Origin: Pedobacter sp. SYP-B3415
Lineage (GTDB): Bacteria > Bacteroidota > Bacteroidia > Sphingobacteriales > Sphingobacteriaceae
Direction of reading: 5' to 3'
Assembly (NCBI RefSeq): GCF_004138205.1
Contig: NZ_RXNQ01000036.1
Span: 1-64,000, forward strand
DNA: 64,000 nt
Shown: piece by piece, positions 35,067 to 44,160 of the stretch
How the letters are laid out: every line of letters begins with the position of its first letter
Numbering within the stretch: position 1 is the stretch's first letter
Position numbers and translations under genes: made by a program
The notes under the pieces: model-generated
Database searches by the model: none
The model's input: the letters and a program-made list of their open reading frames with translations, nothing else
What the model was told of the DNA's origin: nothing

Positions 35067-36245
35067 ATGCTTACCCAACGACAGCTTTTTCTGCAGCACA
35101 ATGCCCAAACCACCAGGGAGCCCCTTCTTTTAGAGTTTGAAAGAGCTTCTGGGATGTATCTCTATGACGTTTCAGGCAAGCGATATATGGACCTTATTGC
35201 AGGGATAGGGGTCAGTAATGTCGGGCACTGTCATCAGGAAGTTGTTGCTGCTGTTCAGAAGCAGGCCGAAACCTATATGCACCTGATGGTGTACGGTGAG
35301 TTTGTTCAGACCCCACAGGTAGCATTTGCGGCAGCATTAGCTTCAGCCCTTCCACCCTCTTTAAGCTGTACTTATTTTGTAAACTCGGGCGCTGAAGCCA
35401 CCGAGGGAGCAATGAAACTTGCCAAAAGGTTTACAGGCCGGCGGGAAATCCTGGCCTGCCGGAATGCCTATCATGGCAGCACACAGGGCGCGCTCAGCCT
35501 GATCGGTGATGAAGATTTTAAACGTGCGTATCGTCCGCTTTTACCGGGTACAGGAACGATCCGTTTCAATAACCATGAAGACCTGACCAGAATCAGCACG
35601 GGAACGGCCGCGGTTTTTGTTGAAACCGTACAGGGCGAGGCGGGTATCCGCGTACCGGATGCAGACTGGCTGCAGGCCTTGCGGACCCGCTGTACGGAAA
35701 CCGGCGCGCTGCTTGTTCTGGATGAAATTCAGTGCGGCTTTGGCCGGACCGGGAAAATGTTTGCCTTTGAACATTTTGACATTATTCCCGATGTGCTGCT
35801 GTTGGCCAAAGGTATTGGCGGAGGCATGCCGATTGGTGCCTTTGTATCATCGCAGGAGATCATGAGTGTATTTACTGAGCGCCCTATTCTGGGTCATATT
35901 ACCACATTCGGTGGTCACCCGGTCTGCTGCGCCGCGGGGCTTGCTACATTTAACATTCTGCAGCGTGAAAACCTGATAGCAGACGTTGAGGCAAAAGGAC
36001 AAATATTTAAGGAATTATTGAGGCACCCGGCTATATCAGGCGTTCGTGGTCTTGGCCTGATGCTGGCTGTCGAGTTCGACAGTTTTGAAACGAACAAACG
36101 CATCATCGATGCCTGTATTGCGGATGGACTAGTTACCGACTGGTTTTTGCATTGCAGCAATTCCATGCGGGTGGCACCACCGCTTATCATTTCAGAAGAA
36201 GAAATCAGGGAAGCCTGCGGGATTATTCTGAAGAACATCGCATAA
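35067..36245 (+). CDS. Class III aminotransferase (acetylornithine aminotransferase-like)
   Basis: This 392-residue PLP enzyme belongs to subgroup III with acetylornithine, GABA and ornithine aminotransferases. The Schiff-base lysine is Lys248 in LLLAKGIGGGMPIGAF. FVNSGAEATEGAMKLAKRF is the cofactor phosphate loop and LVLDEIQCGFGRTG holds the ring-stacking Asp. No other arginine-pathway genes lie nearby, so the substrate is uncertain. The gene stands alone between the sigma triad and the susCD terminator. Confidence 0.9.
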   Translation: MLTQRQLFLQHNAQTTREPLLLEFERASGMYLYDVSGKRYMDLIAGIGVSNVGHCHQEVVAAVQKQAETYMHLMVYGEFVQTPQVAFAAALASALPPSLSCTYFVNSGAEATEGAMKLAKRFTGRREILACRNAYHGSTQGALSLIGDEDFKRAYRPLLPGTGTIRFNNHEDLTRISTGTAAVFVETVQGEAGIRVPDADWLQALRTRCTETGALLVLDEIQCGFGRTGKMFAFEHFDIIPDVLLLAKGIGGGMPIGAFVSSQEIMSVFTERPILGHITTFGGHPVCCAAGLATFNILQRENLIADVEAKGQIFKELLRHPAISGVRGLGLMLAVEFDSFETNKRIIDACIADGLVTDWFLHCSNSMRVAPPLIISEEEIREACGIILKNIA

Positions 36246-36270
36246 AAAAGGTCGCCCTTGCGGGGCGACC
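36244..36270 (-). terminator. Intrinsic terminator of the susCD operon
   Basis: The stem GGTCGCCC (36250-36257) with GGGCGACC (36263-36270) and a 5-base loop is followed on the minus strand by six T residues. The T-tract overlaps the last base pairs of the convergent aminotransferase gene. It defines the end of the susC-susD transcript. Confidence 0.85.
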
Positions 36271-36293
36271 GATCTGATTTACATTTTCACTAA

Positions 36294-38243
36294 CTATTTT
36301 TTGGCCCACCAGAGCGGGGTTACAACCGCATCTCCGCCTGTGCCGAGCGCTGTTTTAGCCTGACCGTATCCGGCAGCATTCGAATTCTGAAGGCCGGAAG
36401 GGTATCTTAACCTTTGAGGGAAGAAAGCGACATTGCTTGTCATAAAATTCGAAGAATTTAATGCAGGTAAGTTCGGCAGATTATTTTCGGTTACCGGATT
36501 CTCGAAGAAAGGCAAGCCCAATCTGCGGTGATCGCTCCACGCTTCCAACGGCATCCAAGGGAAGGCTGCGATGAACTTCTGCGTAATGATCTTAGTCAGA
36601 CGGTCATTTTTAACCGTCCCATTTTTATAAAGATCATTTTTCGGATAGATCATCGTTCCGCTTCCATCGGCTCCCGTATATCCGTTTTTGAATGTAACTG
36701 CCCGGCCTGCAGGCGGCTCAGTTGTGTGGTCCCAATTCACAGAGGTTCCAAGACGATTGTAATCTGTAGAAGTCAGGTAAGCAGCTGTAAAATTGGAGAT
36801 GTTACCTGCTTCATAAGCCGCAGCTGAATCATCCCAGTCTTTATCCCAGAATTTGAAACTCAGAGCGATACCGGCCTCATATGCCGCTTTGCCTGAAATT
36901 GGAACTGTCCACCCCCGTTCGGCCGCCTCGGCCAACAGGAAGTATGTTTCCCACGGCGCAAAAAAGATACGGTAACTCTTGCTTTGTCTGAAACGGCGGC
37001 TCATACGTGGCATAGTGCCTTCGTAAGTAACCACCTGGTTCATTGTTCCCTTAGCGCCCCAGTCTCCCGCAGCCCTGGCGTTCCAGGTATTCTTTGCCTC
37101 AATCTCTTTCACTACACCGCCTGTAGCATTAACCAGATTACGTTTTGTATTTTTTGAGTCGTTTCCGTTATCTGCGAAAGCAGGGTTGCTCACATCGCCA
37201 GGAATGATAAACGCTTTATAAGCCCTCGGGTCGATGGTATTCGGCAGACCATCAAGCCAGTATCCAGCAGACGGATCGTTCGTTTTTGTAGAAAAGTGAT
37301 CGTCTAGCTTAAGACCTATATAACCTGCAGGTTTGATGGCTGACTGGAATGAGGCGCCAAGCTGGTCTGCTGATTTAATCCCGCCAAGGCCCAGACACGC
37401 ATTATTGAAAGAAGCTGAAATTAGTTGAGTATTCCAGGAACGGCTCATTACTCCTGTGAGCGGGTCCCACCCGTCACGCTCTTTCACCTGGAACATGTCA
37501 GCTTTTGTTGTAATGATGTTGGATAGACTTGCCGCAGCGGTTTCGAACTCAGATTTAGCTTTGGTAGCATCTACCTCTGACAGGCGCATAGCATAACGCA
37601 TCCAAAGAGAGTGTGCAAACTTCTTCCATCGGGTATAATCGTATCCATAGGCCGGATCGTGATTGGACAATCCGGTTGGGTTTGCAACAGTCAGGTCCAG
37701 TTTCGAAGAAGCATCTTTGAGCTCGGTAAAAAGGTAATAATATACCGATTTCACATCCGCAAATTCCGGATTCGTTCCCTTGAAAGCATTGATAGGTACC
37801 GGTCCGAAGTTATCCGACATTTCTGCGATCAGGTAGGCACGCCATATCCTTCCAACCTGAAGCAAATTTTTTAGGTGAGCACGGCTATCACCGCTCGCAA
37901 TTTTCGACTCTGCGAGCTGAATGCCTGAGTTAACATGGTTTAACCACTCTGAAACCTGATTATAATAGGCTGAAGTCCACCCGTCATCATTGGTACCACC
38001 AGAAATAGCTGTAACACTGTGCTGATGCCCCGCAGTTTTCCAATACAAAACGAATGAACGTTCAGCTACATCAGGATTCATCTGTGCGCCGATAATGGAA
38101 TTGTTTATAAAGTATTCGACCTGAACCTGGTCACCATTTGCTGCAATCGGACTCTCGTTTATTTCGTCAAATTTTTTACACGAAGAAACGAATATAGCAC
38201 TGGCCAATAACCAAAGTGCCGGTTTATTAAATAATGTTTTCAT
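36294..38243 (-). CDS. SusD/RagB-family outer membrane lipoprotein
   Basis: This 649-residue protein is a surface-exposed nutrient-binding lipoprotein of the SusD type. The signal peptide ends in the lipobox FVSSC with lipidated Cys22. Helical tetratricopeptide-like segments follow (YYLFTELKDASSKLDLTV; WMRYAMRLSEVDATKAKSEF), a pattern closest to the SusD-like second subgroup. SusD proteins sit as a lid over the SusC channel and capture oligosaccharide or peptide. The gene is 18 bases downstream of susC. No glycoside hydrolase lies next to it, so the ligand is not predictable. Confidence 0.93.
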   Translation of the reverse strand: MKTLFNKPALWLLASAIFVSSCKKFDEINESPIAANGDQVQVEYFINNSIIGAQMNPDVAERSFVLYWKTAGHQHSVTAISGGTNDDGWTSAYYNQVSEWLNHVNSGIQLAESKIASGDSRAHLKNLLQVGRIWRAYLIAEMSDNFGPVPINAFKGTNPEFADVKSVYYYLFTELKDASSKLDLTVANPTGLSNHDPAYGYDYTRWKKFAHSLWMRYAMRLSEVDATKAKSEFETAAASLSNIITTKADMFQVKERDGWDPLTGVMSRSWNTQLISASFNNACLGLGGIKSADQLGASFQSAIKPAGYIGLKLDDHFSTKTNDPSAGYWLDGLPNTIDPRAYKAFIIPGDVSNPAFADNGNDSKNTKRNLVNATGGVVKEIEAKNTWNARAAGDWGAKGTMNQVVTYEGTMPRMSRRFRQSKSYRIFFAPWETYFLLAEAAERGWTVPISGKAAYEAGIALSFKFWDKDWDDSAAAYEAGNISNFTAAYLTSTDYNRLGTSVNWDHTTEPPAGRAVTFKNGYTGADGSGTMIYPKNDLYKNGTVKNDRLTKIITQKFIAAFPWMPLEAWSDHRRLGLPFFENPVTENNLPNLPALNSSNFMTSNVAFFPQRLRYPSGLQNSNAAGYGQAKTALGTGGDAVVTPLWWAKK

Positions 38244-38260
38244 CTTACTAGCTGTTAAGA

Positions 38261-41200
38261 TTAAAAGCCTAAAGTTAAATTAAATAAGAAGCTGCGCGTT
38301 GTAGGTGCACTGGCGTTTTCATAACCTGTGGCATTCGTTGCCGTATTGTATACCGATTCCGGGTCTACGCCGTTAAGGTGACTTTTGATCATCCAAACGT
38401 TGTTACATGAAACCCCGATACGTGCAGCCCGGATTGGCGCATTACCAAGCAGTTTTGCAGGCAGAGCGTAGGTCAACTCGACATTACGAAGACGGATGTT
38501 CGACGCGTCATACACGTTTGCCTCGATGATACCCAGGTTACCTGTTCCTGCAACCTGACCCCAATACAACTGAGGAGAGACGCTCCGTGTGTTTTGGACA
38601 TACTGGTTGGTCGCTGTATTCAGCACAACTCCGTCAACAAGAATATTTTCCCTCAAACCGTTTGGCGCTGTAACAGCAGCTGTTCCGGCCCTTTGCAAAC
38701 CGACGTTCGTGGCTGAGAAAATTTCACCGCCAAAACGCGCATCAACCAGGAAGGAAAGTCCTATTCCTTTGTACGAGAATGAGTTCGTTACGCCCAACAA
38801 CCCGTAAGCTTGCTGGTCTCCTAACTTCACACTTCCGCTATTGTCCCTTTGAGGCAGACCAGTATCCGTAAGAACCAATTTACCAAAATGTGGGCTGGAG
38901 GCATCCTTTACCCGCAGAAACTGGCTTCCCCAGATTTCGCCGTAACTGCCTCGCTCCACTGCACGTACGTTCAGGTCGTCATAATTTCCGAGGCCATACA
39001 CCTTTACGTCCTGATAGAGTTCGGTAATTGTATTATTGTTATGCGAGAAGTTGGCTGACAGATTCCAGTTGAATGAGTTAGGGTTCTCGAAAATACGTGC
39101 ATCAGCCACGATCTCATATCCCTGGTTTTGAATGTTACCTGCATTAACCTTGCGGAATGAGTAGCCACTCAATGGATCCAAAGGAAGATCTAAAAGCTGA
39201 TTTGTTGCATTTTTCCGGTACCATGCAAAGTCGAGTCCAACCCGGCTTTTAAATAATCGTACTTCTGCACCGACTTCCCACGCCGCAATAAGTTCATTTT
39301 TCACGTTGATATCATACAGTGTACCGTTTCTTGAAGCGGTGGTGTTGCCATTTGGATCTTTTCCGATATTGTAGGTGTTTAATAATTGATACGGACCCAA
39401 GTCGTTACCTACACTTGCAACAGATGCTCTGAGCTTACCATAACTTAACCATGAGGGTAAAGTACCGCCGTTTTTAGTTACCATTTCAGTAACGATATAA
39501 GACAAACTCAAAGCCGGGTAAGAGAACGAGCGGTTTTCCGGACTCAGGGTCGAGCTCCAGTCATTCCGCAGTGTCCCGTCAATATAGATATAACCGTCAT
39601 AGTTAACCTGTACCGAGCCATAGACCGAATTAATCCGTCTGCTTGAAAAAGATTGTGCAACCGTCGGATTATTTTTACCGTTATTCAGGAAAAAGAGGTC
39701 TCTGGCATTTAATTCACCTGACGCACTGCTCAGGCCGCTGCCCTTCTGATTCATAAGGTTGCCGCCCAGCGTTACGGCGCCGCCAAACTTACCAAATAGA
39801 TTATCTTTTGAAGCCGAGATTAACGTGCTGAAGTTGGTTTCTGTAAAGGTGTCCTTTCCCACGTTATATCGTCCGGTTGTAGTTAGCGGACTTCCGCCAA
39901 AAAGTTTCCCTTCAGAATTGGTGGTATATATGTCAGCTCCACCCTTGATTTCAGCATTCAACCAGTCAGTAAACTGATATCTCAATGAGCCGTTCATCAG
40001 GAAACGATCACGGATGTCCTGGTTTGTATTATAACGCTGGGTCCAGTAAGGGTTAAGCGGACCGGGGTCACCATACCAGATCATATTTCTTGTCACCGGG
40101 TCAATCGCTGAAGAGAACTCAGTAATATCAAGCGATCTTGGAAACAAAAATGTTCCGTAGAAAGGGTTGTCTGTACGGTTACCAGCAATCGGGCGGTTGG
40201 TAGCATTCGCATTGCTGTATTGAATTTTGGTGTCGGTAGACCAGCGCTCGTTTTTACCGAATTTTGTAGTCGCGCGTGCCAGGAGATTAGTCCTGTTATA
40301 TTTGACACCCGGAATCATACTCTTGTCATCAAGCCGGTTGAAAGAAGTGTAAACTGTGGTTCTGTCGAATGCTTGCGAGAACGCTACGCTTTGGTTTGAC
40401 GAAATACCCTGATTCAGAAAGTTTTCGATATTATCATATGCCGTCAGTGCAACCTTGCGACCATCCCAATTGTCTACCGTCTGGCCTTCTATGCGTGGTC
40501 CCCAACTTAATGTCGAGCGGTTATCGAAGATGTTGTTAGTGCCCTGTCCATATGTATTCTGCAATTCAGGTTTCATAAAGATGTCCTGTACGCCAAATGA
40601 GGAAGAAACTGTTATGCCAAGACCCTTCTGCGCTGATCCGGTTTTCGTGGTGATTAAGATTACACCATTTCCTGCACGGGTCCCATACAGGGCAGCTGCA
40701 GACGGACCTTTCAGGACCGAAATAGTCGCAATATCTTCCGCGTTGATATCTGACAGCCCGTTCCCCATATCTTGTGTCGGATTCCAGAAATCGTTATTCA
40801 CTGCACCTGTAAAGTTATTAATAGGCGTACCGTCGACAACGATCAATGGTTGGTTGCTGCCTGTTAAAGAGTTGTTACCGCGTAAGATAATTTTCGAAGA
40901 CCCTGCAGGTCCATTGCTTGACCTGGCTACCTGTAATCCGGCCACCTTGCCTGATAGCGCATTGGTAAGATTGGGCTCGCGGGCTTCAACAAGTGTAGAA
41001 CCTTTGATTTCCTGAACCGCATAGCCAAGTGATTTTTTTTCACGCTTTATACCGAGCGCTGTAACAACGACCTCAGAAAGCTCATTGCTCGCAGTTTGCA
41101 TGGTCACATTTATGGTGGCGGAGCTGCCAACGGTTACCTCCCGCGAAGTATATCCGATATAGCTGATTACCAGCACATCCCCTGTCCTTGCGCTGATACT

Positions 41201-41392
41201 GAAATTACCATTAGCGTCGGTATTGGTGCCCGTTCCGCGGCCTTTTACCGCAATGTTTGCTGCCGGGATGCCCTGCCCCTGCTCATCCGTTACCTTCCCG
41301 GTGAGCGTCCGGCTGTCTTGCGCAAGCAAGTTCAGGCTCCAAAATAAGGCGACCACACATAGTCCCATTATTTTTAGTAGGTGTTTAGTCAT
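38261..41392 (-). CDS. SusC/RagA-family TonB-linked outer membrane transporter
   Basis: This 1043-residue protein forms the large gated barrel that imports substrate with energy from TonB. A signal peptide (about 1-24) is followed by a carboxypeptidase-D-like domain (LTGKVTDEQGQGIPAANIAV to about 105). The plug domain has the SusC pattern SGKVAGLQVARSSNGPAGSS and LIVVDGTPINNF at about 150-200, and the rest is a beta barrel ending in SFLFNLTLGF. The ROK regulator gene lies 58 bases upstream on the same strand, and susD follows. Length is normal. Confidence 0.95.
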   Translation of the reverse strand: MTKHLLKIMGLCVVALFWSLNLLAQDSRTLTGKVTDEQGQGIPAANIAVKGRGTGTNTDANGNFSISARTGDVLVISYIGYTSREVTVGSSATINVTMQTASNELSEVVVTALGIKREKKSLGYAVQEIKGSTLVEAREPNLTNALSGKVAGLQVARSSNGPAGSSKIILRGNNSLTGSNQPLIVVDGTPINNFTGAVNNDFWNPTQDMGNGLSDINAEDIATISVLKGPSAAALYGTRAGNGVILITTKTGSAQKGLGITVSSSFGVQDIFMKPELQNTYGQGTNNIFDNRSTLSWGPRIEGQTVDNWDGRKVALTAYDNIENFLNQGISSNQSVAFSQAFDRTTVYTSFNRLDDKSMIPGVKYNRTNLLARATTKFGKNERWSTDTKIQYSNANATNRPIAGNRTDNPFYGTFLFPRSLDITEFSSAIDPVTRNMIWYGDPGPLNPYWTQRYNTNQDIRDRFLMNGSLRYQFTDWLNAEIKGGADIYTTNSEGKLFGGSPLTTTGRYNVGKDTFTETNFSTLISASKDNLFGKFGGAVTLGGNLMNQKGSGLSSASGELNARDLFFLNNGKNNPTVAQSFSSRRINSVYGSVQVNYDGYIYIDGTLRNDWSSTLSPENRSFSYPALSLSYIVTEMVTKNGGTLPSWLSYGKLRASVASVGNDLGPYQLLNTYNIGKDPNGNTTASRNGTLYDINVKNELIAAWEVGAEVRLFKSRVGLDFAWYRKNATNQLLDLPLDPLSGYSFRKVNAGNIQNQGYEIVADARIFENPNSFNWNLSANFSHNNNTITELYQDVKVYGLGNYDDLNVRAVERGSYGEIWGSQFLRVKDASSPHFGKLVLTDTGLPQRDNSGSVKLGDQQAYGLLGVTNSFSYKGIGLSFLVDARFGGEIFSATNVGLQRAGTAAVTAPNGLRENILVDGVVLNTATNQYVQNTRSVSPQLYWGQVAGTGNLGIIEANVYDASNIRLRNVELTYALPAKLLGNAPIRAARIGVSCNNVWMIKSHLNGVDPESVYNTATNATGYENASAPTTRSFLFNLTLGF

Positions 41393-41450
41393 AATTGATT
41401 TGTTTAGTTAGTGTTGCGATAGTTTACTCCTGATTCTCGTTTATTTTGGT

Positions 41451-42641
41451 TTAATTAAATTCACAGTTTTCGATAACGAGGTTTGCCGCACCAACCAGCT
41501 CTGCGTTTTCCGCTATGGCAGAAACAGATACCTGTGTTTGTTCAGCGAGCCTTGGAATACAAAATTCATTAATAGCCTGATGAATGGGCGGCAGAAATAT
41601 CTTACCTGCAACCGCACCGCGCCCGCTTAAAATGATCTTTCTTGGATTCAGAATGTGGATCAGCGTGGAAATTCCCTTGCCCAATAAAAAGGCGGCATCA
41701 GAAAGGATGGAAACCGCCAGAGGGTCGCCCGCCCGGGCAGCCTCCAGGAAATGGTCGCCGTCAGACTTCTCACCATTTCCAAAAAGTTCCTGAAGTTTCG
41801 ATTCAGCCCCCTCCGCAAGTTTAGCCCTTGCATTGTGAACCATAACCAGCAGTGAGGTTTCAACTTCCAGGCAGCCCCGCTTGCCGCAGGAACAGAGATT
41901 ATTGCTGTCTGACAATGGTATATGGCTGAACTCGCCCGCAAAGCCCGTCGACCCCCTGAAGATACTTCCGTTCAGGATCATGCCCAAACCAGTTCCCCAG
42001 CCAATGTTCACAACAAGAATATCGCTTTCGTTCCGGCCAGCACCAAAATTGAATTCTGCCAGCGCGATAAGTGAAGAGTCATTGTCGATCATAACCGGCA
42101 GCCCCAGCATCATCTCCAGATAATCTCTTAACCCCTGAGCTGTACCCGTTGGGAAAAACGAATAATTGACACCCTTTTCGATATCTACAAAACCAGGCAT
42201 ACCAATCCCGATTCCCAGTATTTCTTCAGGAACAATTCCCGATGCCTTGATCCCCCTATCTATAAAATGATGAAGCTCGTTAAGGCTTTCATCATTGCCG
42301 GCTAGGTTTATCTCTGCCGTTTGCTCCGGAAACTTTACTGTATTAAATAAATCGTATATAACCAGCCTGCTTAACATCTGATCAATGGCAACGGCCACGA
42401 TATACCGGTTCTTTTCGGGATTGAGAAAAAATTTAACAGGTCTGCGGCCTCCGCTTGATGGCGCCAGCCCTTTGTCTATGACATAACCTTCAGAGACAAG
42501 TTCATTAACAGCAGAGGTGATTAAGGGCAGACTTTTGCCGGTAAGCTTACTAAGCTCATTCAGCGACAGGGACTCATGATGATACAGATGAACAATAAGC
42601 TCTCGCTTGAGCTGTCTATTTTTTTCGATAATAACTGACAT
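41451..42641 (-). CDS. ROK-family transcriptional regulator
   Basis: This 396-residue protein has an N-terminal winged helix-turn-helix at about 10-60 (LSLNELSKLTGKSLPLITSAVNELVSEGYV) and a ROK domain behind. The ROK part contains the zinc-type motif CSCGKRGCLEVE and the glucokinase-like ILGIGIGMPGFVD and DNDSSLIALAEFNFGAG. Such proteins repress sugar-uptake genes and release DNA when a sugar or sugar phosphate binds. Its position directly before susC-susD suggests that it controls this operon, and it may autoregulate. Catalytic glucokinase activity is possible but less likely given the HTH domain. Confidence 0.9.
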   Translation of the reverse strand: MSVIIEKNRQLKRELIVHLYHHESLSLNELSKLTGKSLPLITSAVNELVSEGYVIDKGLAPSSGGRRPVKFFLNPEKNRYIVAVAIDQMLSRLVIYDLFNTVKFPEQTAEINLAGNDESLNELHHFIDRGIKASGIVPEEILGIGIGMPGFVDIEKGVNYSFFPTGTAQGLRDYLEMMLGLPVMIDNDSSLIALAEFNFGAGRNESDILVVNIGWGTGLGMILNGSIFRGSTGFAGEFSHIPLSDSNNLCSCGKRGCLEVETSLLVMVHNARAKLAEGAESKLQELFGNGEKSDGDHFLEAARAGDPLAVSILSDAAFLLGKGISTLIHILNPRKIILSGRGAVAGKIFLPPIHQAINEFCIPRLAEQTQVSVSAIAENAELVGAANLVIENCEFN

Positions 42642-42737
42642 GTTCGTTTGGTTAAAACAAACATAACTATAATATTATCAAACTTACAAGAACTTATTAA
42701 AAAAAATATAAAGATCAGGGAACATAAAAATTATTGA

Positions 42738-43658
42738 TCAATACATCCGCTGTCTTTTTATGAGATAGGCCTCCAGGACTGGATAGTACCCCTTCTCAAC
42801 ATCTGCGTCGACAAGGTCTATCCGGTACTGCGCGCATTTTAATTCAAGCTGGTGTAACCAGCCAGCCATCTGATCCCGGTAAAATTTACGGACTTTCCCC
42901 GCATTTACTCTGGTGCGCTCCCCGGTTTCAAGATCATGAAATTCGTAAGGACGATCATCGAAGCCAAAATCGACTTCGTGTTTTCGGTCCATTACATTAA
43001 AAACTACCACTTCGTGTCTGTTAAATTTCAGGTGCTGAAGCGCACTAAAGAAAGCATCCTGAGCGCTCGCATCGCGCACGGTGTTGAGCAGATCACTGAA
43101 AATGATAACCAGAGAGCGTTTATGTATAGACTCTGAAATTTGGTGCAGCGCTGTTGACAATTGAGTCTTCAGCGCCCCGGCAGGGTGTTCGAGCAGTTTC
43201 TCCAGTTCGTTGAATAACATCTTCTGATGCTGAACAGTGGAGCGGGCGGGTGTATGTAAAGCAAGTTGCTCGCTGAAACAACTCAAGCCGAACGCATCAC
43301 GCTGACGCCTGAGCAGATAGATAAGTGATGCAATAGCCTGAACCGAGAAACGCAGTTTATTTTCCTTTCCCTCCGGGAAATACATGGAAGACGAGATATC
43401 GAGAACAAACTGGCAGCGCAGGTTCGTTTCTTCCTCATACCGCTTACTAAACAGTTTTCCGGTACGGGCGTATAACTTCCAGTCTATATTCTTTATGTTA
43501 TCTCCCGGATTGTAAAGCCGGTGTTCTGCAAATTCTACTGAAAAACCGTGAAAAGGGCTTTTGTGCAACCCGGTTATAAAACCTTCTACGACCTGCCGCG
43601 CAAGTAACTCAAGATTAGAATAATTTGCATGTTCAGTATGCAGCCCGTTGTTGTCCAT
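42738..43658 (-). CDS. DUF58 domain protein
   Basis: This 306-residue protein matches DUF58: SNLELLARQVVEGFITGLHKSPFHGFSVEFAEHRLYNPGD, then DNIKNIDWKLYARTGKLFSKRYEEE, the family core. LDISSSMYF near 105-113 is a DxSxS metal-binding motif of the von Willebrand A fold. DUF58 proteins often pair with MoxR-type ATPases and transglutaminase-like proteins. None is next to this gene here. The start is ATG 43658; the longer frame begins with GTG at 43703 in the loop of the thioredoxin terminator. Role unknown. Confidence 0.88.
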   Translation of the reverse strand: MDNNGLHTEHANYSNLELLARQVVEGFITGLHKSPFHGFSVEFAEHRLYNPGDNIKNIDWKLYARTGKLFSKRYEEETNLRCQFVLDISSSMYFPEGKENKLRFSVQAIASLIYLLRRQRDAFGLSCFSEQLALHTPARSTVQHQKMLFNELEKLLEHPAGALKTQLSTALHQISESIHKRSLVIIFSDLLNTVRDASAQDAFFSALQHLKFNRHEVVVFNVMDRKHEVDFGFDDRPYEFHDLETGERTRVNAGKVRKFYRDQMAGWLHQLELKCAQYRIDLVDADVEKGYYPVLEAYLIKRQRMY

Positions 43659-43703
43659 AACTAAAGGTAAAAAAAGCCAGAGCCTTATAAAATGAAAGGT
43701 CAC

Positions 43704-43734
43704 AAAAAACCCGGCCTCTCTGAAAGAGGCCGGG
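43704..43734 (-). terminator. Intrinsic terminator of trxA
   Basis: A perfect 10-bp GC-rich stem (CCCGGCCTCT at 43710-43719 with AGAGGCCGGG at 43725-43734, 5-base loop) is followed on the minus strand by six T residues. It follows the trxA stop at 43769 and lies before the DUF58 start. Confidence 0.9.
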
Positions 43735-43768
43735 CATATGTATTGTGACTGCGATAACGTATTAAACG

Positions 43769-44089
43769 TTAAACAAGTTGTTTGTTAAGCTTGTCTGCAA
43801 GGATCGATTTAGGCACTGCTCCGATTTGTTTGTCGACAACCTGACCGTCTTTGAAGTATAAAAGTGCGGGAATATTCCTGATTCCAAACTGGGTAGAGAT
43901 CTGCGGATTGTTATCAACATTAACTTTACCTACGATCGCTTTCCCGTCATATTCTTTCGAAATTTCTTCAACAACAGGCCCAACCATACGGCAAGGTCCG
44001 CACCATTCAGCCCAAAAATCGACCAATACCGGTTTATCTGATTTTAATACAACTTCCTCGAAGTTCGCATCTGTTATTTCTAAAGCCAT
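43769..44089 (-). CDS. trxA: Thioredoxin
   Basis: This 106-residue cytosolic redox protein has the active site WCGPCR with Cys30 and Cys33. The cis-proline region is in IRNIPALLYFKDGQVV. It reduces disulfides in ribonucleotide reductase, peroxiredoxins and other enzymes, which could include the Bcp-type peroxidase at 30949. The promoter lies between it and dnaE, and a terminator follows, so it is a single-gene unit. Confidence 0.96.
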   Translation of the reverse strand: MALEITDANFEEVVLKSDKPVLVDFWAEWCGPCRMVGPVVEEISKEYDGKAIVGKVNVDNNPQISTQFGIRNIPALLYFKDGQVVDKQIGAVPKSILADKLNKQLV

Positions 44090-44108
44090 AATCTAACTGT
44101 TTTTATTT

Positions 44109-44116
44109 CAAATATA
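44109..44116 (-). promoter_or_regulatory. -7 promoter box of trxA
   Basis: TATATTTG on the minus strand is an exact TAnnTTTG match, 20 bases before the ATG at 44089. A palindrome TGTCA-ATA-TGACA lies further upstream at 44148-44160, directly after the dnaE stop, and could be a regulatory site. Confidence 0.6.
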
Positions 44117-44160
44117 GTATTCAATTGTAATGCCAGCCGCAGCAATATGTCAATATGACA

